Part shown: positions 25,689-37,022 of the stretch, one piece after another
Position numbering within the stretch: position 1 is the first letter of the stretch
Layout: every line of letters starts with the position of its first letter
Source of the DNA: Cryptomeria japonica
Taxonomy: Eukaryota > Streptophyta > Pinopsida > Cupressales > Cupressaceae
Length of the DNA stretch: 64,000 nucleotides
Assembly: GCF_030272615.1 (NCBI RefSeq)
Contig: NC_081405.1
Location: 468,894,008-468,958,007, forward strand
Direction: 5' to 3'
Program-made: the position numbers and the translations under genes
The notes under the pieces: model-generated
Databases searched by the model: none
Seen by the model: only the letters and a program-made list of their open reading frames with translations
Told to the model about the DNA's origin: nothing

Positions 25689-25939
25689 CCACTGTGTGTA
25701 AACACAGTGGACGGCTCTCGGGCCGCGCCACTGTGTTTACCCACAGTGGACGGCATGGCAAAGCCGAGCCACTGTGTGTAAACACAGTGGGCGGTGCTCG
25801 GGCCGCGCCACTGTGCTTACCCACAGTGGACGGCACAGAGGGTGCCGCCACTGTGTGTAAGCACAGTGGACGGTCCGCGGCCGCCACTGTGCTTATACAC
25901 AGTGGACAGCACTGCCGTCACTGTGTATAAACACAGTGG
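25689..25939. repeat. Array of seven 22-bp palindromes (5' LTR copy)
   Basis: Units start at 25689, 25728, 25769, 25808, 25848, 25884 and 25918, so spacing is 39, 41, 39, 40, 36 and 34 bases. Each is 22 bases with arms CCACTGTG(T/C) and (A/C)CACAGTGG around a short A/T-rich centre; the last begins TCACTG. The linkers are GC-rich (GGACGGCTCTCGGGCCGCG and variants). The island is abrupt: AT-rich microsatellite lies on both sides. The array recurs in the 3' LTR at 35411-35740. It resembles neither a CRISPR array nor a coding sequence. Role unknown; candidates are stem-loop RNA structure, protein binding to a repeated palindrome, or small-RNA source. Confidence 0.9.
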
Positions 25940-26082
25940 CGACCGGGAGAGCCCCGCGCCGCCTCCTCCCCTCATTTCCCCCCTCTACGAAACCCTCCGC
26001 CGTGCCCTAGCTCCATCGTACCTGCGATCTCCAAACCAAAAAAACAAAGGGGGACAAACAATAAAATAAAGGGGTTTAATAA

Positions 26083-26184
26083 ACCCTAACCCATTTCGGG
26101 TTAGGGTATGAAATGATGAATAAAATAAAATAAGAGTAATATATATAAAAAAATGCAACCCTAACCCAATTTCGGGTTAGGGTT
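26083..26184. promoter_or_regulatory. Paired palindromic telobox motifs (5' LTR copy)
   Basis: Two inverted repeats of the plant telomere-type motif occur. ACCCTAACCC...GGGTTAGGGT is at 26083-26107 and AACCCTAACCC...GGGTTAGGGTT is at 26157-26184. Teloboxes (AAACCCTAA-like) are known promoter or 5'-leader elements in plants. Here they follow the palindrome island by about 145 bases. The same arrangement is kept in the 3' LTR (35888-35989, one base changed) and in the diverged solo LTR at 43933-43957. A regulatory function is inferred. Confidence 0.6.
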
Positions 26185-27166
26185 AGCATTTTAATAATAA
26201 TATATATATATATATATATATATTTTGGGAGATTTAGATTGGTGTATTATAATTTGATTTTTAATTTATAATGAGGGTTAGTATATAAGAATTTATGCTG
26301 TGATTTTATATATATAAGGAATTTAAATTGAAATTTTAAAGTTAGATTTTAGTATATAATTTGGGGTTAAGTTTATAATGGAAATATCATGGAAATTTAA
26401 ACCCTGATTTTAATAATTGAATTATTATGGGATTTTAGACTTCTGATTTTAATATATATAAATATGGGGTTAATTTAATAATTGAACGATTATAAGTTCC
26501 CAATTCCTTAGAAATTTAAATTTCAATTAATTCAAGGGGGTTAATAATAAAGGACTATTATAGTTGGAAAAACTACACGTTTAATCCAGCAATATATTTA
26601 ATTAATCAATGGACTTACCCCCCCCCATGTAATTGGACGTAAGGAAAATTTAAAAAGGAGGAATTTGTCAATTTATGAACCTTAAGCCCTTGAGACCGAC
26701 TTTTGGTCGGATTGAAAATTAATCGACAAAATCAGGGGATTTAGGGAAGATTAGAATTGGCCCTAGTTTATTGTCGGAATTTTAGTGGGCAAATGACATT
26801 GTAGAAATTCGAACCCTCATCAGTTGGATGTATATAATGATTTCGCATGTGCATCAATTAATTAATAGCATTATCCTTATATGGATTGGGAACGATATAA
26901 TACCTTAAGATAATCAAATATCCCTTGATTTAATTAGCGACAGCTTGTCTTAGGTAATTGAGCTAGCTGACTAAATCCTTGAGGCTAATTAATCCCCTCC
27001 CAACAAGTCGCTCGCTCGAGTTGGTTAATTTCTCCAACCTTGGAAGTAAATATAGTTACATCATAGATAAGACAAAACTTTAATATTAGGATTTATAGCG
27101 AGTTCATGTCGTCAAAAAAAAATTTGTTGTTCCGTTTTTGTGCCCTAAAGTTTGGGCACGACATTT

Positions 27167-27178
27167 TGGTTTCAGAGC
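27167..27178 (+). other. Primer binding site of the gypsy element
   Basis: TGGTTTCAGAGC lies three bases after the LTR and differs at one base from the tRNA-iMet complement TGGTATCAGAGC. Initiator Met tRNA is the usual primer for chromoviruses. Confidence 0.85.
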
Positions 27179-27334
27179 AAGGTTTCCAACACTAGGAACC
27201 TTTCTCCATTACGTTTCGCTTTAATTATCTAAATTAATCAAATATTTTCTTAAAAAGAAAATATAAATATAAATATATGAAAATTAAATTATTTAATTAA
27301 TTGTTTATTTATTTTATTTTTGTTTCCTCATAGG

Positions 27335-30300
27335 ATGCCTCCGACTACGCGACAAGCTCGCAAGCGCGGAAGGGGTCCTAGGCGTACACGTATGGCACGC
27401 GAGGATGTTGCTAGGGAGGAACCGGTTCCAGAAGGGAACCCAGAAGCACCTCCCGAACCACCGGTTGACCCTAACCAAGACATCTTGCTAGCTCTTCGGA
27501 ACTTGATTGGGATAGTGCAGGACAGGCTTCCAGCAGTGGACCGTCATGCAGATAATCAGAACTCAGGGAGTCATAGATCAGTGGATAGGGAACGGAGTAG
27601 GAGTCCACCTCCTAATTCCATAGAGGGTGAGGCAGAGCATGAGCCAGAGTCCGTTCACCTGCCTGAACCCCCTCCAGTAGCAGCACCTGTATACTTTGAG
27701 AGAGCACGTCAGGAACCAGGAGACCTGATTAGAGAGGTTTTACGCCTCCAGCCGCCATCTTTTGGAGGCACTACTGACGGAGTAGAGGCTGAGGCATGGC
27801 TTTTGAGCCTAGATCGGTGCTTCGCATTGCGATCTTATGAAAGCAATCTGAAGGCACGTGTTGCAGTCCACCTTCTGAGATCGACAGCCTCCACATGGTG
27901 GAAGCAAGAGGAATTCAAGTGCGGACTCACTGCAGATACCATCACATGGGAAATCTTCACAGAGAGGTTCAGAGAGAGGTACTTGTCAGAGCACTTCCGA
28001 CAGCGTAGGATCGATGAGTTCCATGACCTCCAGCAGAAGGGTCTCACAGTGACCCAGTATGAGAGTAAGTTTATTGAGCTCCTACCTTATGTAGATTACC
28101 TGAAGGACGAGAAGCTACTCGTCAACCGATTTGTTAGGGGACTTAATGCTGGGATAGCAAGACCAGTGAGGATGGCCACTCCAGGGAGCCTTCGGGTTGC
28201 CGTAGAGAAGGCCCTTATAGCCGAGGAGATTCAGATCAGGCCACAGGACACGAGGGATCGGTTCCAGAACCGAAACCCAGCTCCCCAGCCTTTCGGGTTT
28301 CAGAAACCCCATTGGAAAGGCAACCACAGAAATGTTTCGGGGTCCCATAAACCCCCTCCTCCTCAGCAGTCACAGTAGAATCAGAGATAGAGGCCACCTC
28401 AGGGACAGCAGGGCTCCAGGCCCAAACAGTGGCAGTCACAGGGTCCTAGGCGTGACCAGAGAGTACAGGGTACCTACACACCCCCGGCACGGGCTTAGCA
28501 GTCCTCCAGGGGTGGGTACAGTGGTTCTAGCCGGACAGGTGGGCATCCTTTTACTAGGCCTCAGGGTGCACAGTTTCAGGCACGCGGTGCTTGCTTCACG
28601 TGTGGAGCCATGGGGCACATGGCGAGAGAGTGTCCACAGGGACAGATGACAGGGAATCAGAGGATGGCAACATCAGAGCCTACAGTTGGGGACATGGGCA
28701 AGACCCATAGAGTCTTCGCAGTGGTTGACAACCGCCAGGCAGAGCATCAGGCCATAGTCATCGAGGCTGCAGGTAAGGTCAGAGGTAGTAGTATTTCTAT
28801 ATTATTTGACTCAGGAGCGACTGACTCCTTTATATCTCCATTGGTTGTGGAGCGTTGCGGGCTAGTGGCAGTAAGGCAAAGTGTCAGCTGGGAAGTGGAG
28901 TTAGTTTCGGGGGCTAGAGTGTCAGTGGATTCAGAGGTTAGGGGATGTCCGCTCCAGATTGGTAATACCACCACCTTAGTAGACCTTAGAGTTACACCAC
29001 TCGGATCTTATGGTGTCGTACTTGGCATGGATTGGCTTTACGCCCACAGAGCCAAGATGGATTGTCGCTTGAAAAAGGTCAAGTGTGAGGATGATCATGG
29101 TGCTCCCATAGTAATCACTGGGATTCAGAGACCCGTGTCTCTTCGTATGATATCCGCTATGCAGCTTAAGCGGAGCATGCGAAAGGGATGCCAGTTGTTT
29201 GCTATCACAATCAGTGACCGAGACGAAGAAAATGAGAAGGAGCCGTCCATAGATGATTACCCCATCCTTGAGGCATTTGCAGATGTGTTTCCTGATGAGC
29301 TACCTGGTATGCCGCCCAGCAGGGAGATTGACTTCCACATAGATTTGGTACCAGGAGCCGAGCCAGTTTCGAGAGCACCTTATAAGATGACCACTCATGA
29401 GCTTAATGAGCTCAAGATACAGCTAGAGGAACTCTTAGAGAAGGGTCACATCCGTCCTAGCGTCTCCCCTTGGGGCGCACCAGTCATCTTCGTGAGGAAG
29501 AAAGATGGATCCCTTCGGTTATGCATGGATTACAGGCAACTGAATAAAGTAACCATCAAGAACCGCTATCCCTTACTGAGGATCGATGATTTGTTTGATC
29601 AGCTTCAGGGTGCCAAAGTGTTTTCCAAAATAGACCTGAAGTCAGGATATCATCAGTTGAGAATTGTGGAAAGTGATATCCACAAGACCGCGTTTCGCAC
29701 CAGGTATGGCCACTATGAGTTCACTGTGGTCCCATTCGGTCTTACGAATGCTCCAGCTGTATTCATGAGTCTCATGAATGGGGTATTCCGCACCTTCCTT
29801 GATCGATTTGTGATAGTGCTCCTCGATGACATATTGATCTATTCCCGAAATGAGCAGGAGCATGAGGAGCATTTGAGACAGGTTTTACAGTGTTTGAGGG
29901 ACAACCAGTTGTTCGGCAGTTTGTTGAAGTGTGCTTTCTTTAGATCAGAGGTCAAGTACCTAGGGCATGTTATATCTGGTGATGGGATCTCAGTTGACCC
30001 ATCAAAGATTAAAGCCATCATGGATTGGCCGGCACCTACCAGTGTGACAGAGGTCAGAAGCTTCATGGGTTTAGCAGGATACTATAGACATTTTGTGGAG
30101 GGATTTTCCAGAGTTGCACACCCCATCACATCCCTCCAGCGAAAAGGGAAGAAATTCGAGTGGACAGAGAAGTGTGAGAGGGCTTTTCAGGATCTAAAGA
30201 GGGCCCTCACTAGTGCACCTATCCTTGTTGTGCCAGACCCCACGGCCGACTTCATGGTATGCACGGATGCTTCCTTAGATGGATTGGGAGTAGTTCTTAT

Positions 30301-32101
30301 GTAGGAGGGTAGGGTTATAGCATACGAGTCTAGGAAACTTAAGACTCACGAGCTTAACTACCCTACGCACGACCTAGAGCTTGTAGCAGTTGTACATGCA
30401 CTTGTGAGGTGGAGACACTTCCTTTTAGGTCATCACTTCGAGCTTCATTCAGACCATCAGAGTTTGCAGTATATCTTCACCCAGCCTAACCTTAATGCAC
30501 GTCAGAGGAGATGGATGGAGTTCCTTTGTGAGTATGATTTTGATGTTCATTACATCAAAGGAAAGGAGAATGTGGTCGCAGATGCTCTAAGTAGGAGACG
30601 ACATGAGGTTTACACCATATCCATGAGCACTGATTTGAGAGACCGTATTTTGCAGCAATTGCCAGAGGATGATTGGTATCTTGAGGTTTGTCAGAGGATC
30701 CGTAGTCAGGAGACCCTGGAGGGGAAGTTTGTGGACTACTCTTTGGAGTCCGATGGTTTATTACACCATAGAGGGCACATTTATGTACCCTCTTCTGGGG
30801 GTTTGCGAGATTTCATTATCATGGAGGCTCATAGAGCTCCTTATGCAGCGCATCCCGGGGTTAAGAAGATGCATGCTGACTTGAGACAGTTATATCATTG
30901 GCCAGGAATGCGGCAGCTTATCGCAGAGTTAGTAGCCCGATGCCTTGAGTGTCAGAGAGTCAAGGCAGAGCACCGCCATCCAGGTGGGTTACTCCAGTCC
31001 CATGCTATACCAGAGTGGAAATGGGATACTATATCCATGGACTTCATTATTGGTCTTCCTATGTCATCTCGTCGCCATGATGCTATCTTGGTGACAGTTG
31101 ACAAATTGACCAAAGTAGCCCACTTCTCACCAGTCCGGACTACCTTCACAGCTCCAGCAGTGGCACAGGTGTTCTTACGGGACATTGTTAGGCTTCATGG
31201 TGTCCCACGCAAGATTATCTCTGATAGGGATTCTCTCTTTACATCTTCCTTTTGGAAGGCATTACAGACAGCGTTGGGCACCAAGCTCAACTTTAGCACA
31301 GCCTATCATCCAGAGACAGATGGACAGACAGAGCGGGTTAACCAGGTGTTAGAGGATATGCTCTGCATGTACGTCATGGATCATCAGACCCGATGGGAGG
31401 AGTACCTGCATTTAGTAGAATTTGCCTATAATAATGGGCATCACACTTCTTTGGGGATGCCACCCTTTTAGGCTTTGTACGGCAGACCATGCAGGACACC
31501 TTTGAGTTGGGATCGTATTGAGGACAGAGTGGCCATAGGCCCTGAGTTGGTCCGTGATATGGAGCAGCAGGTAATTTTGATTAGACAGCGCCTTAGAGAG
31601 GCACAGGATAGGCAGAAGAAATATGCAGATGCAAAGAGGACAGATCGAAGTTACATGGTTGGGGACAGAGTTTTCCTGAGAGTGCGACCGCATAAGAGTC
31701 CAATCCGCTATGGAAAGGGTTCTAAGCTCACACCTCGCTTTGTTGGACCCTTCGAGATCCTTGAGAGGATAGGACCAGTTGCTTATCGCCTAGCTTTGCC
31801 ACCTAGCCTGTCACGTATCCACGATGTATTTCATGTGTCAGTTTTGAGAAAGTATATCTATGATGAGTCTCATATTTTAGATTGGGATGCCTTGCAGGTG
31901 GAGTCGGACGGGCAGCTAGCCTTGGAGCCCATTCGCATTTTGGCTCGCCGGACGTTGGCCCTTCGAGGTCGAGAGCTGAACTAGGTTAGGGTCCAGTGGG
32001 ATTGCTATGATGAGGTTACAGCTTCATGGGAGGATGCAGCACGTATGAGATCACAGTACCCTCATCTTTTTGATGAACTCCAGGAGGACGTTCATGCCTA
32101 G
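27335..32101 (+). pseudogene. Single-frame gag-pol polyprotein gene with six internal TAG codons
   Basis: The frame starts at ATG 27335 and ends at TAG 32099-32101 (about 1588 codons). There is no frameshift. Internal TAGs: 28376, 28388, 28496, 30302, 31469, 31982 (first base). Order of domains: basic/proline-rich N-terminus; gag domain around residues 130-310; CCHC zinc knuckle [15 protein letters not shown] (28592-28636); protease FDSGATDSF (about residue 492); RT with [18 protein letters not shown] and LLDD (family usually has I in place of the second L, about residue 830); RNase H with CTDAS; integrase with HHCC zinc finger, then D, D, E in SMDFIIGLP, ISDRDS and GQTERVN; GPF motif with [12 protein letters not shown]; chromodomain-like tail TASWEDAARMRSQYPHLF. 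Catalytic residues are all present. Four TAGs sit where relatives or context have Gln (QALYGRP, QEGR). As it stands only a truncated gag would be made, unless stops are read through. Confidence 0.9.
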
Positions 32102-32111
32102 AGGGGGAGGG
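32101..32111 (+). other. Polypurine tract of the gypsy element
   Basis: GAGGGGGAGGG lies immediately before the 3' LTR at 32112 and overlaps the last base of the gag-pol stop codon. It primes plus-strand cDNA in this class. Confidence 0.9.
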
Positions 32112-35100
32112 TGTGAGGCCCTACCCCGACCCATCCTATCTCTTCAGTTATTTTCATTTTGGAACTATTTTGGATGCTAGTTTTGACACACTATGGATAT
32201 AGAACTTTGCATGGTCCCACGATTTTTGGTAACATTGATATATATGGATGCTTCATTTCTATGCCTTGTGGATTATAGAATATTATATGATTCTAGATTA
32301 GGGTAATATTGTGATGATGCAGGTTATTATCTGAACTTCAGGATTTGATATAATGTTTGGAAAATGTTTGCATATATTGTAGATGGATCAAATTTTGAGG
32401 ATTATGAGGAAATTGCTTTGAATTGTGGCAAATTATATTTCATAATGTCAAGTCTTTGTAGAATGAATGTATTGTATTCTGATTATGTGATTTTATATAT
32501 TATATGAGGCTATTTGGGAAGTACTAATGTTTAAATTGAGATGTGCAGGAAAATATCCATGTGACCATGGAAATATTAGGGAGAATCAAGCCTAGGCCAA
32601 TGTGCATTAGTAAAACTAGGGGTTGTCTATTTGGAGAGACAACACCCCGTATGTACTGTATTTTATTCGTAAATGTAAAATGTTGCATGAGTGTAATTTG
32701 TATTTATTTGATTGATTAAATTGTTTAAGGGACAATTGCCATGTGGTTATTGTGATGTGGAATTATTTTGTAGTGTCACTTGACACCTATGTAGTATGTT
32801 GTGTTGGCAATTGTCATGTCACCTTTTTGAAAGTTTTATTTTTGTTAATGGTTATATCCCCTAATTATCCTTGAAGGAACCAAGAAATCTAGGTTAGAGA
32901 GCCACAAGGAAGGTCAACTCAGAGTTGACCCGTAGGTTAACTTCAGGTGGACTTTCTGAAGGTCAAATCAACTCCTAGAGTCAATTTTAGAGCTTTTCTA
33001 TTAGGCCTCATGGGGTACCTATGGGTGAAGGCCAAAATTGGCCATGTGTCTTTCCCTTAGGACTTGTTTAACCACCCAAAAAAGTGGTTTTCCCAAGATG
33101 GACGAATTCCATCTATAGGAGTGCCATCCTTGGAAGGAGAACCTTTTTGGAGATAGTAATCCCTCTTCCCCATTCCATTTCCCTTCTCTAGGCACCTAGG
33201 TTAGGGAGTGTGTAAGACCTAGGGAAGACCAACCCAATGGGAGATCACTCACTCTATCCAAGAGGTTGGAAGGAGTGAGAGAGGCCTTCTTAGGCTAAGA
33301 ATGGAAGCTTAGTGAGCTAATCACCCACTCTCCACTTTTGGAGATTTTTGGAAAAATTTGAAAAGAAAAACCAGTTTTAGAAAATTGAGAGGAATTTTGG
33401 TGGCCAAGGATTGCAGAAAGTTGTGTGGATTGGGCAGCTCATCTCCAACTAAGTTTAGCATACCTATTGGCAGAATAAGGTTGGTTGTTATCTCCTCTTG
33501 GTTTTGTTGTCTATGTTAGTTATGTTGTTTTGTTGAAGGAAAGAAATGCTTGTAAAGAAAGTGTGTATGTAAATTGTTGTTGAAGAAAATAATGTGTAGT
33601 TTCATTTCTATATTTTTCTGTTTTGTGTTCTTGTTTTGGGAGTGTCCAAGATCTTATACTCTTGGGAGAGTAGGATGATCTTGGGGTGGAAGAAGCATGA
33701 CAGCCTTGGGTGAGAGGCTCTCCTTAAGGAGAGTGATCTCAAGGGTGTCCTTTGTGACCCTTGCTGCATAGCCATGTGTATGCATTTGGGGGTCATAAGG
33801 GGAGAGAAATGGCTTTGAGCCTTTGGGGGGCATAAGGTGGTTGGGATGAATTCTGTTGAGTATTTTGTGTTGCCATGAGGTGGCTTGTGTTATATTTTTG
33901 GCTGCAGTCTCCCCAATGGTACTTGGTCCACTTCCACCCGTAGATTGATCACCCCAAGTGTGGTGAAAGTGTAGCTTGGGATGGGAAAGTGTATGTGTTG
34001 TGTGTTTGCCCTATTGTTGTGTTGTATTGCCTGATTGTAACCTGTCTAGGTCTTGATTCTCCTAGCTCGGGGGTGGCTTCTGGTAAGCCTAGGCTGGGAG
34101 GTGAGCATCCCATGGTCACAGTCCTAAGTTTTACTTGCAGGTGGCTTGGAAAAAAAAAAAAAAAAAGGACTAGGAGTTGCAGATTTTGTGTTGCAGACTT
34201 CTACTCAGATTCCTGATTTTTATTTAAATGCAGAAAAGAAGAAAGAAATGTAACCTTATGCTTTGTAGCAAAAGAAAAAGAAGAGAAAGTGCATATGTAG
34301 ATATAGGGCTTAAAATGATTCTGTTTCTGTTTAAATAAATGTAATTATTATTTTCTGTGTAAAGATTAGAAAAAAAAGAGGGACTGTTAGATTATCTACC
34401 CATTTTCTTATTTGGGCTATTGTAACTATCATTCTGGAAAAACAATGTAAATGTAATTCTTTTTATTATATTTTTATGTCTATTGTGTTTGTTGTAGTCT
34501 ACATTTAAATCTGGTCGGTAACATGTTTATTTACTGCATTAGTAAGGAAAAGAAAAAGAAATGCATTTAAATCTGGTCTGTAACATGTTTATTTACTGCA
34601 TTAGTAAGGAAAAGAAAAAGAAATGCAGTAGGGTCATTATTTACTTGCATAGCTTAAATTCTGTTAATTTTATGACTATTTTAAAAAAAAAAGAGTGAAC
34701 TAGTATTGTTTTGTATTTCTCACTATCTACTTGCATAGTTTAGATTCTGTTATTTTATGACTGTAAAAAAAAAAAAAAACAGAACTATTTTATTTCTGTA
34801 GCAAGTTCAAATGAAAGGAAGAAAAAAAAAAAATATAGACCTATTCTAAATGCTGAAAGAAGACCAAAAATAGAATGTAAATAGTTGAAAATCCCAAATC
34901 AATATAAGGGTTTTAACCCTATTACTTCAACATTTAGTCATATATATCTCTATATGTATATAAGTATATATATTGAAAATATATACCTATATAGATATAA
35001 GATATATATATATATATATATATATATAAGCTTCCTGTAATGTGCATACCCTTGTAACAACGAAATAAAAGACATATTCGGAATCTTGTGCATCTCTGTT

Positions 35101-35135
35101 ACAAACATATAAAAGAATGGCATAATAGACTTCTT

Positions 35136-35172
<37 letters not shown>

Positions 35173-36000
35173 GTATATATATATTCTGCATCAAAAAAAA
35201 AAAAATCCTATGAATGCCTGTAGAAGAAAATATTTTCGCATTCATAAATGATACTGTGCATATTATATATATATATATATATATAATATACAATATATAT
35301 ATTTGATATATTCAAGAAAACCACATCTTATAACATGTTTTTTATCAACCCACGAATATATTTAAATGAATAACAAAAAAAAATAATCTTGTAATAACAA
35401 TGTTGGCCGAACCACTGTGTGTAAACACAGTGGACGGCTCTCGGGCCGCGCCACTGTGTTTACCCACAGTGGACGGCATGGCAAAGCCGAGCCACTGTGT
35501 GTAAACACAGTGGGCGGTGCTCCGGCCGCGCCACTGTGCTTACCCACAGTGGACGGCACAGAGGGTGCCGCCACTGTGTGTAAGCACAGTGGACGGTCCG
35601 CGGCCGCCACTGTGCTTATACACAGTGGACGGCACTGCCGTCACTGTGTATAAACACAGTGGCGACCGGGAGAGCTCCGCGCCGCCTCCTCCCCTCATTT
35701 CCCCCCTCTACGAAACTGCCGTCCACTGTGTATAAACACAGTGGCGACCGGGAGAGCTCCGCGCCGCCTCCTCCCCTCATTTCCCCCCTCTACGAAACCC
35801 TCCGCCGTGCCCTAGCTCCGCCGTACCTGCGATCTCCAAACCAAAAAAACAAAGGGGGACAAACAATAAAATAAAGGGATTTAATAAACCCTAGCCCATT
35901 TCGGGTTAGGGTATGAAATGATGAATAAAATAAAATAAGAGTAATATATATAAAAAAATGCAACCCTAACCCAATTTCGGGTTAGGGTTAGCATTTTAAT

Positions 36001-36084
<84 letters not shown>

Positions 36085-37022
36085 GGAGATTTAGATTGGT
36101 GTATTATAATTTGATTTTTAATTTATAATGAGGGTTAGTATATAAGAATTTATGCTATGATTTTATATATATATAAGGAATTTAAATTGAAATTTTAAAG
36201 TTAGATTTTAGTATATAATTTGGGGTTAAGTTTATAATGGAAATATCATGGAAATTTAAACCCTGATTTTAATAATTGAATTATTATGGGATTTTAGACT
36301 TCTGATTTTAATATATATAAATATGGGGTTAATTTAATAATTGAACGATTATAAGTTCCCAATTCCTTAGAAATTTAAATTTCAATTAATTCAAGGGGGT
36401 TAATAATAAAGGACTATTATAGTTGGAAAAACTACACGTTTAATCCAGCAATATATTTAATTAATCAATGGACTTACCCCCCCCCATGTAATTGGACGTA
36501 AGGAAAATTTAAAAAGGAGGAATTTGTAAATTTATGAACCTTAAGCCCTTGAGATCGACTTTTGGTCAGATTGAAAATTAATCGACAAAATCAGGGGATT
36601 TAGGGAAGATTAGAATTGGCCCTAGTTTATTGTCGGAATTTTAGTGGGCAAATGACATTGTAGAAATTCGAACCCTCATCAGTTGGATGTATATAATGAT
36701 TTCGCATGTGCATCAATTAATTAATAGCATTATCCTTATATGGATTGGGAACGATATAATACCTTAAGATAATCAAATATCCCTTGATTTAATTAGCGAC
36801 AGCTTGTCTTAGGTAATTGAGCTAGCTGACTAAATCCTTGAGGCTAATTAATCCCCTCCCAACAAGTCGCTCGCTCGAGTTGGTTAATTTCTCCAACCTT
36901 GGAAGTAAATATAGTTACATCATAGATAAGACAAAACTTTAATATTAGGATTTATAGCGAGTTCATGACGTCAAAAAAAAATTTGTTGTTCCGTTTTTGT
37001 GCCCTAAAGTTTGGGCACGACA
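32112..37022 (+). repeat. 3' LTR of the gypsy element (4.91 kb)
   Basis: It is nearly identical to the 5' LTR but 135 bp longer. The difference comes mostly from an 81-bp tandem duplication (35635-35796) and from growth of the TA microsatellite at about 36005-36081 (about 76 bases against about 22 in the 5' LTR). GATGC follows at 37023-37027. Confidence 0.95.
35411..35740. repeat. Palindrome array in the 3' LTR (eight units)
   Basis: It has the same seven palindromes as 25689-25939, plus an eighth created by the 81-bp duplication that begins at 35635 and 35716. In the eighth unit the left arm is full (CCACTG) where the seventh has TCACTG. Confidence 0.88.

Larger units (their letters stand above)
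22388..27163 (+). repeat. 5' LTR of the gypsy element (4.78 kb)
   Basis: It runs from TGTGAGGCCCTACC to GGGCACGACA. Notable parts are a 62-bp tandem pair at 24779-24902, poly(A) tracts, TA microsatellites at about 25405-25580 and 26200-26222, a palindrome array at 25689-25939 in a GC-rich island, and telobox palindromes at 26083-26107 and 26157-26184. A terminal hairpin GTGCCCTAAAGTTTGGGCAC lies at 27140-27159. Short ORFs in the GC island are simply its repeats translated. Confidence 0.95.
22388..37022 (+). mobile_element. Complete Ty3/gypsy chromovirus-like element, young
   Basis: Total 14,635 bp: 5' LTR 22388-27163 (4776 bp), primer site, one gag-pol frame 27335-32101, PPT, and 3' LTR 32112-37022 (4911 bp). 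The target-site duplication is GATGC at 22383-22387 and 37023-37027; the empty site is at 12751-12755. The LTRs are nearly identical (I count about 11 substitutions in the first 2.05 kb), so it is the most recent large insertion here. The integrase is followed by a degenerate chromodomain-like tail, which places it with the chromoviruses, most like the Tekay/Del group, known for long LTRs. Six TAG codons interrupt the frame. Confidence 0.95.

Noticed and set aside
25689..25939. CRISPR-like regular array of 22-bp repeats
   Set aside because: The units are palindromic, the linkers are related GC-rich sequences and not unique spacers, and the array lies inside a plant retrotransposon LTR and is present in both LTRs.
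25606..26069. Overlapping ORFs on both strands in the GC-rich island (and the like at 35362-35874)
   Set aside because: They are translations of the palindrome repeats. Long open frames on both strands follow from the repeat composition. No domain is seen.
27335..32101. A genetic code with TAG read as glutamine
   Set aside because: The window is plant nuclear DNA with other retroelements using normal codes, and the same frame ends at a TAG at 32099. CHG deamination is simpler.
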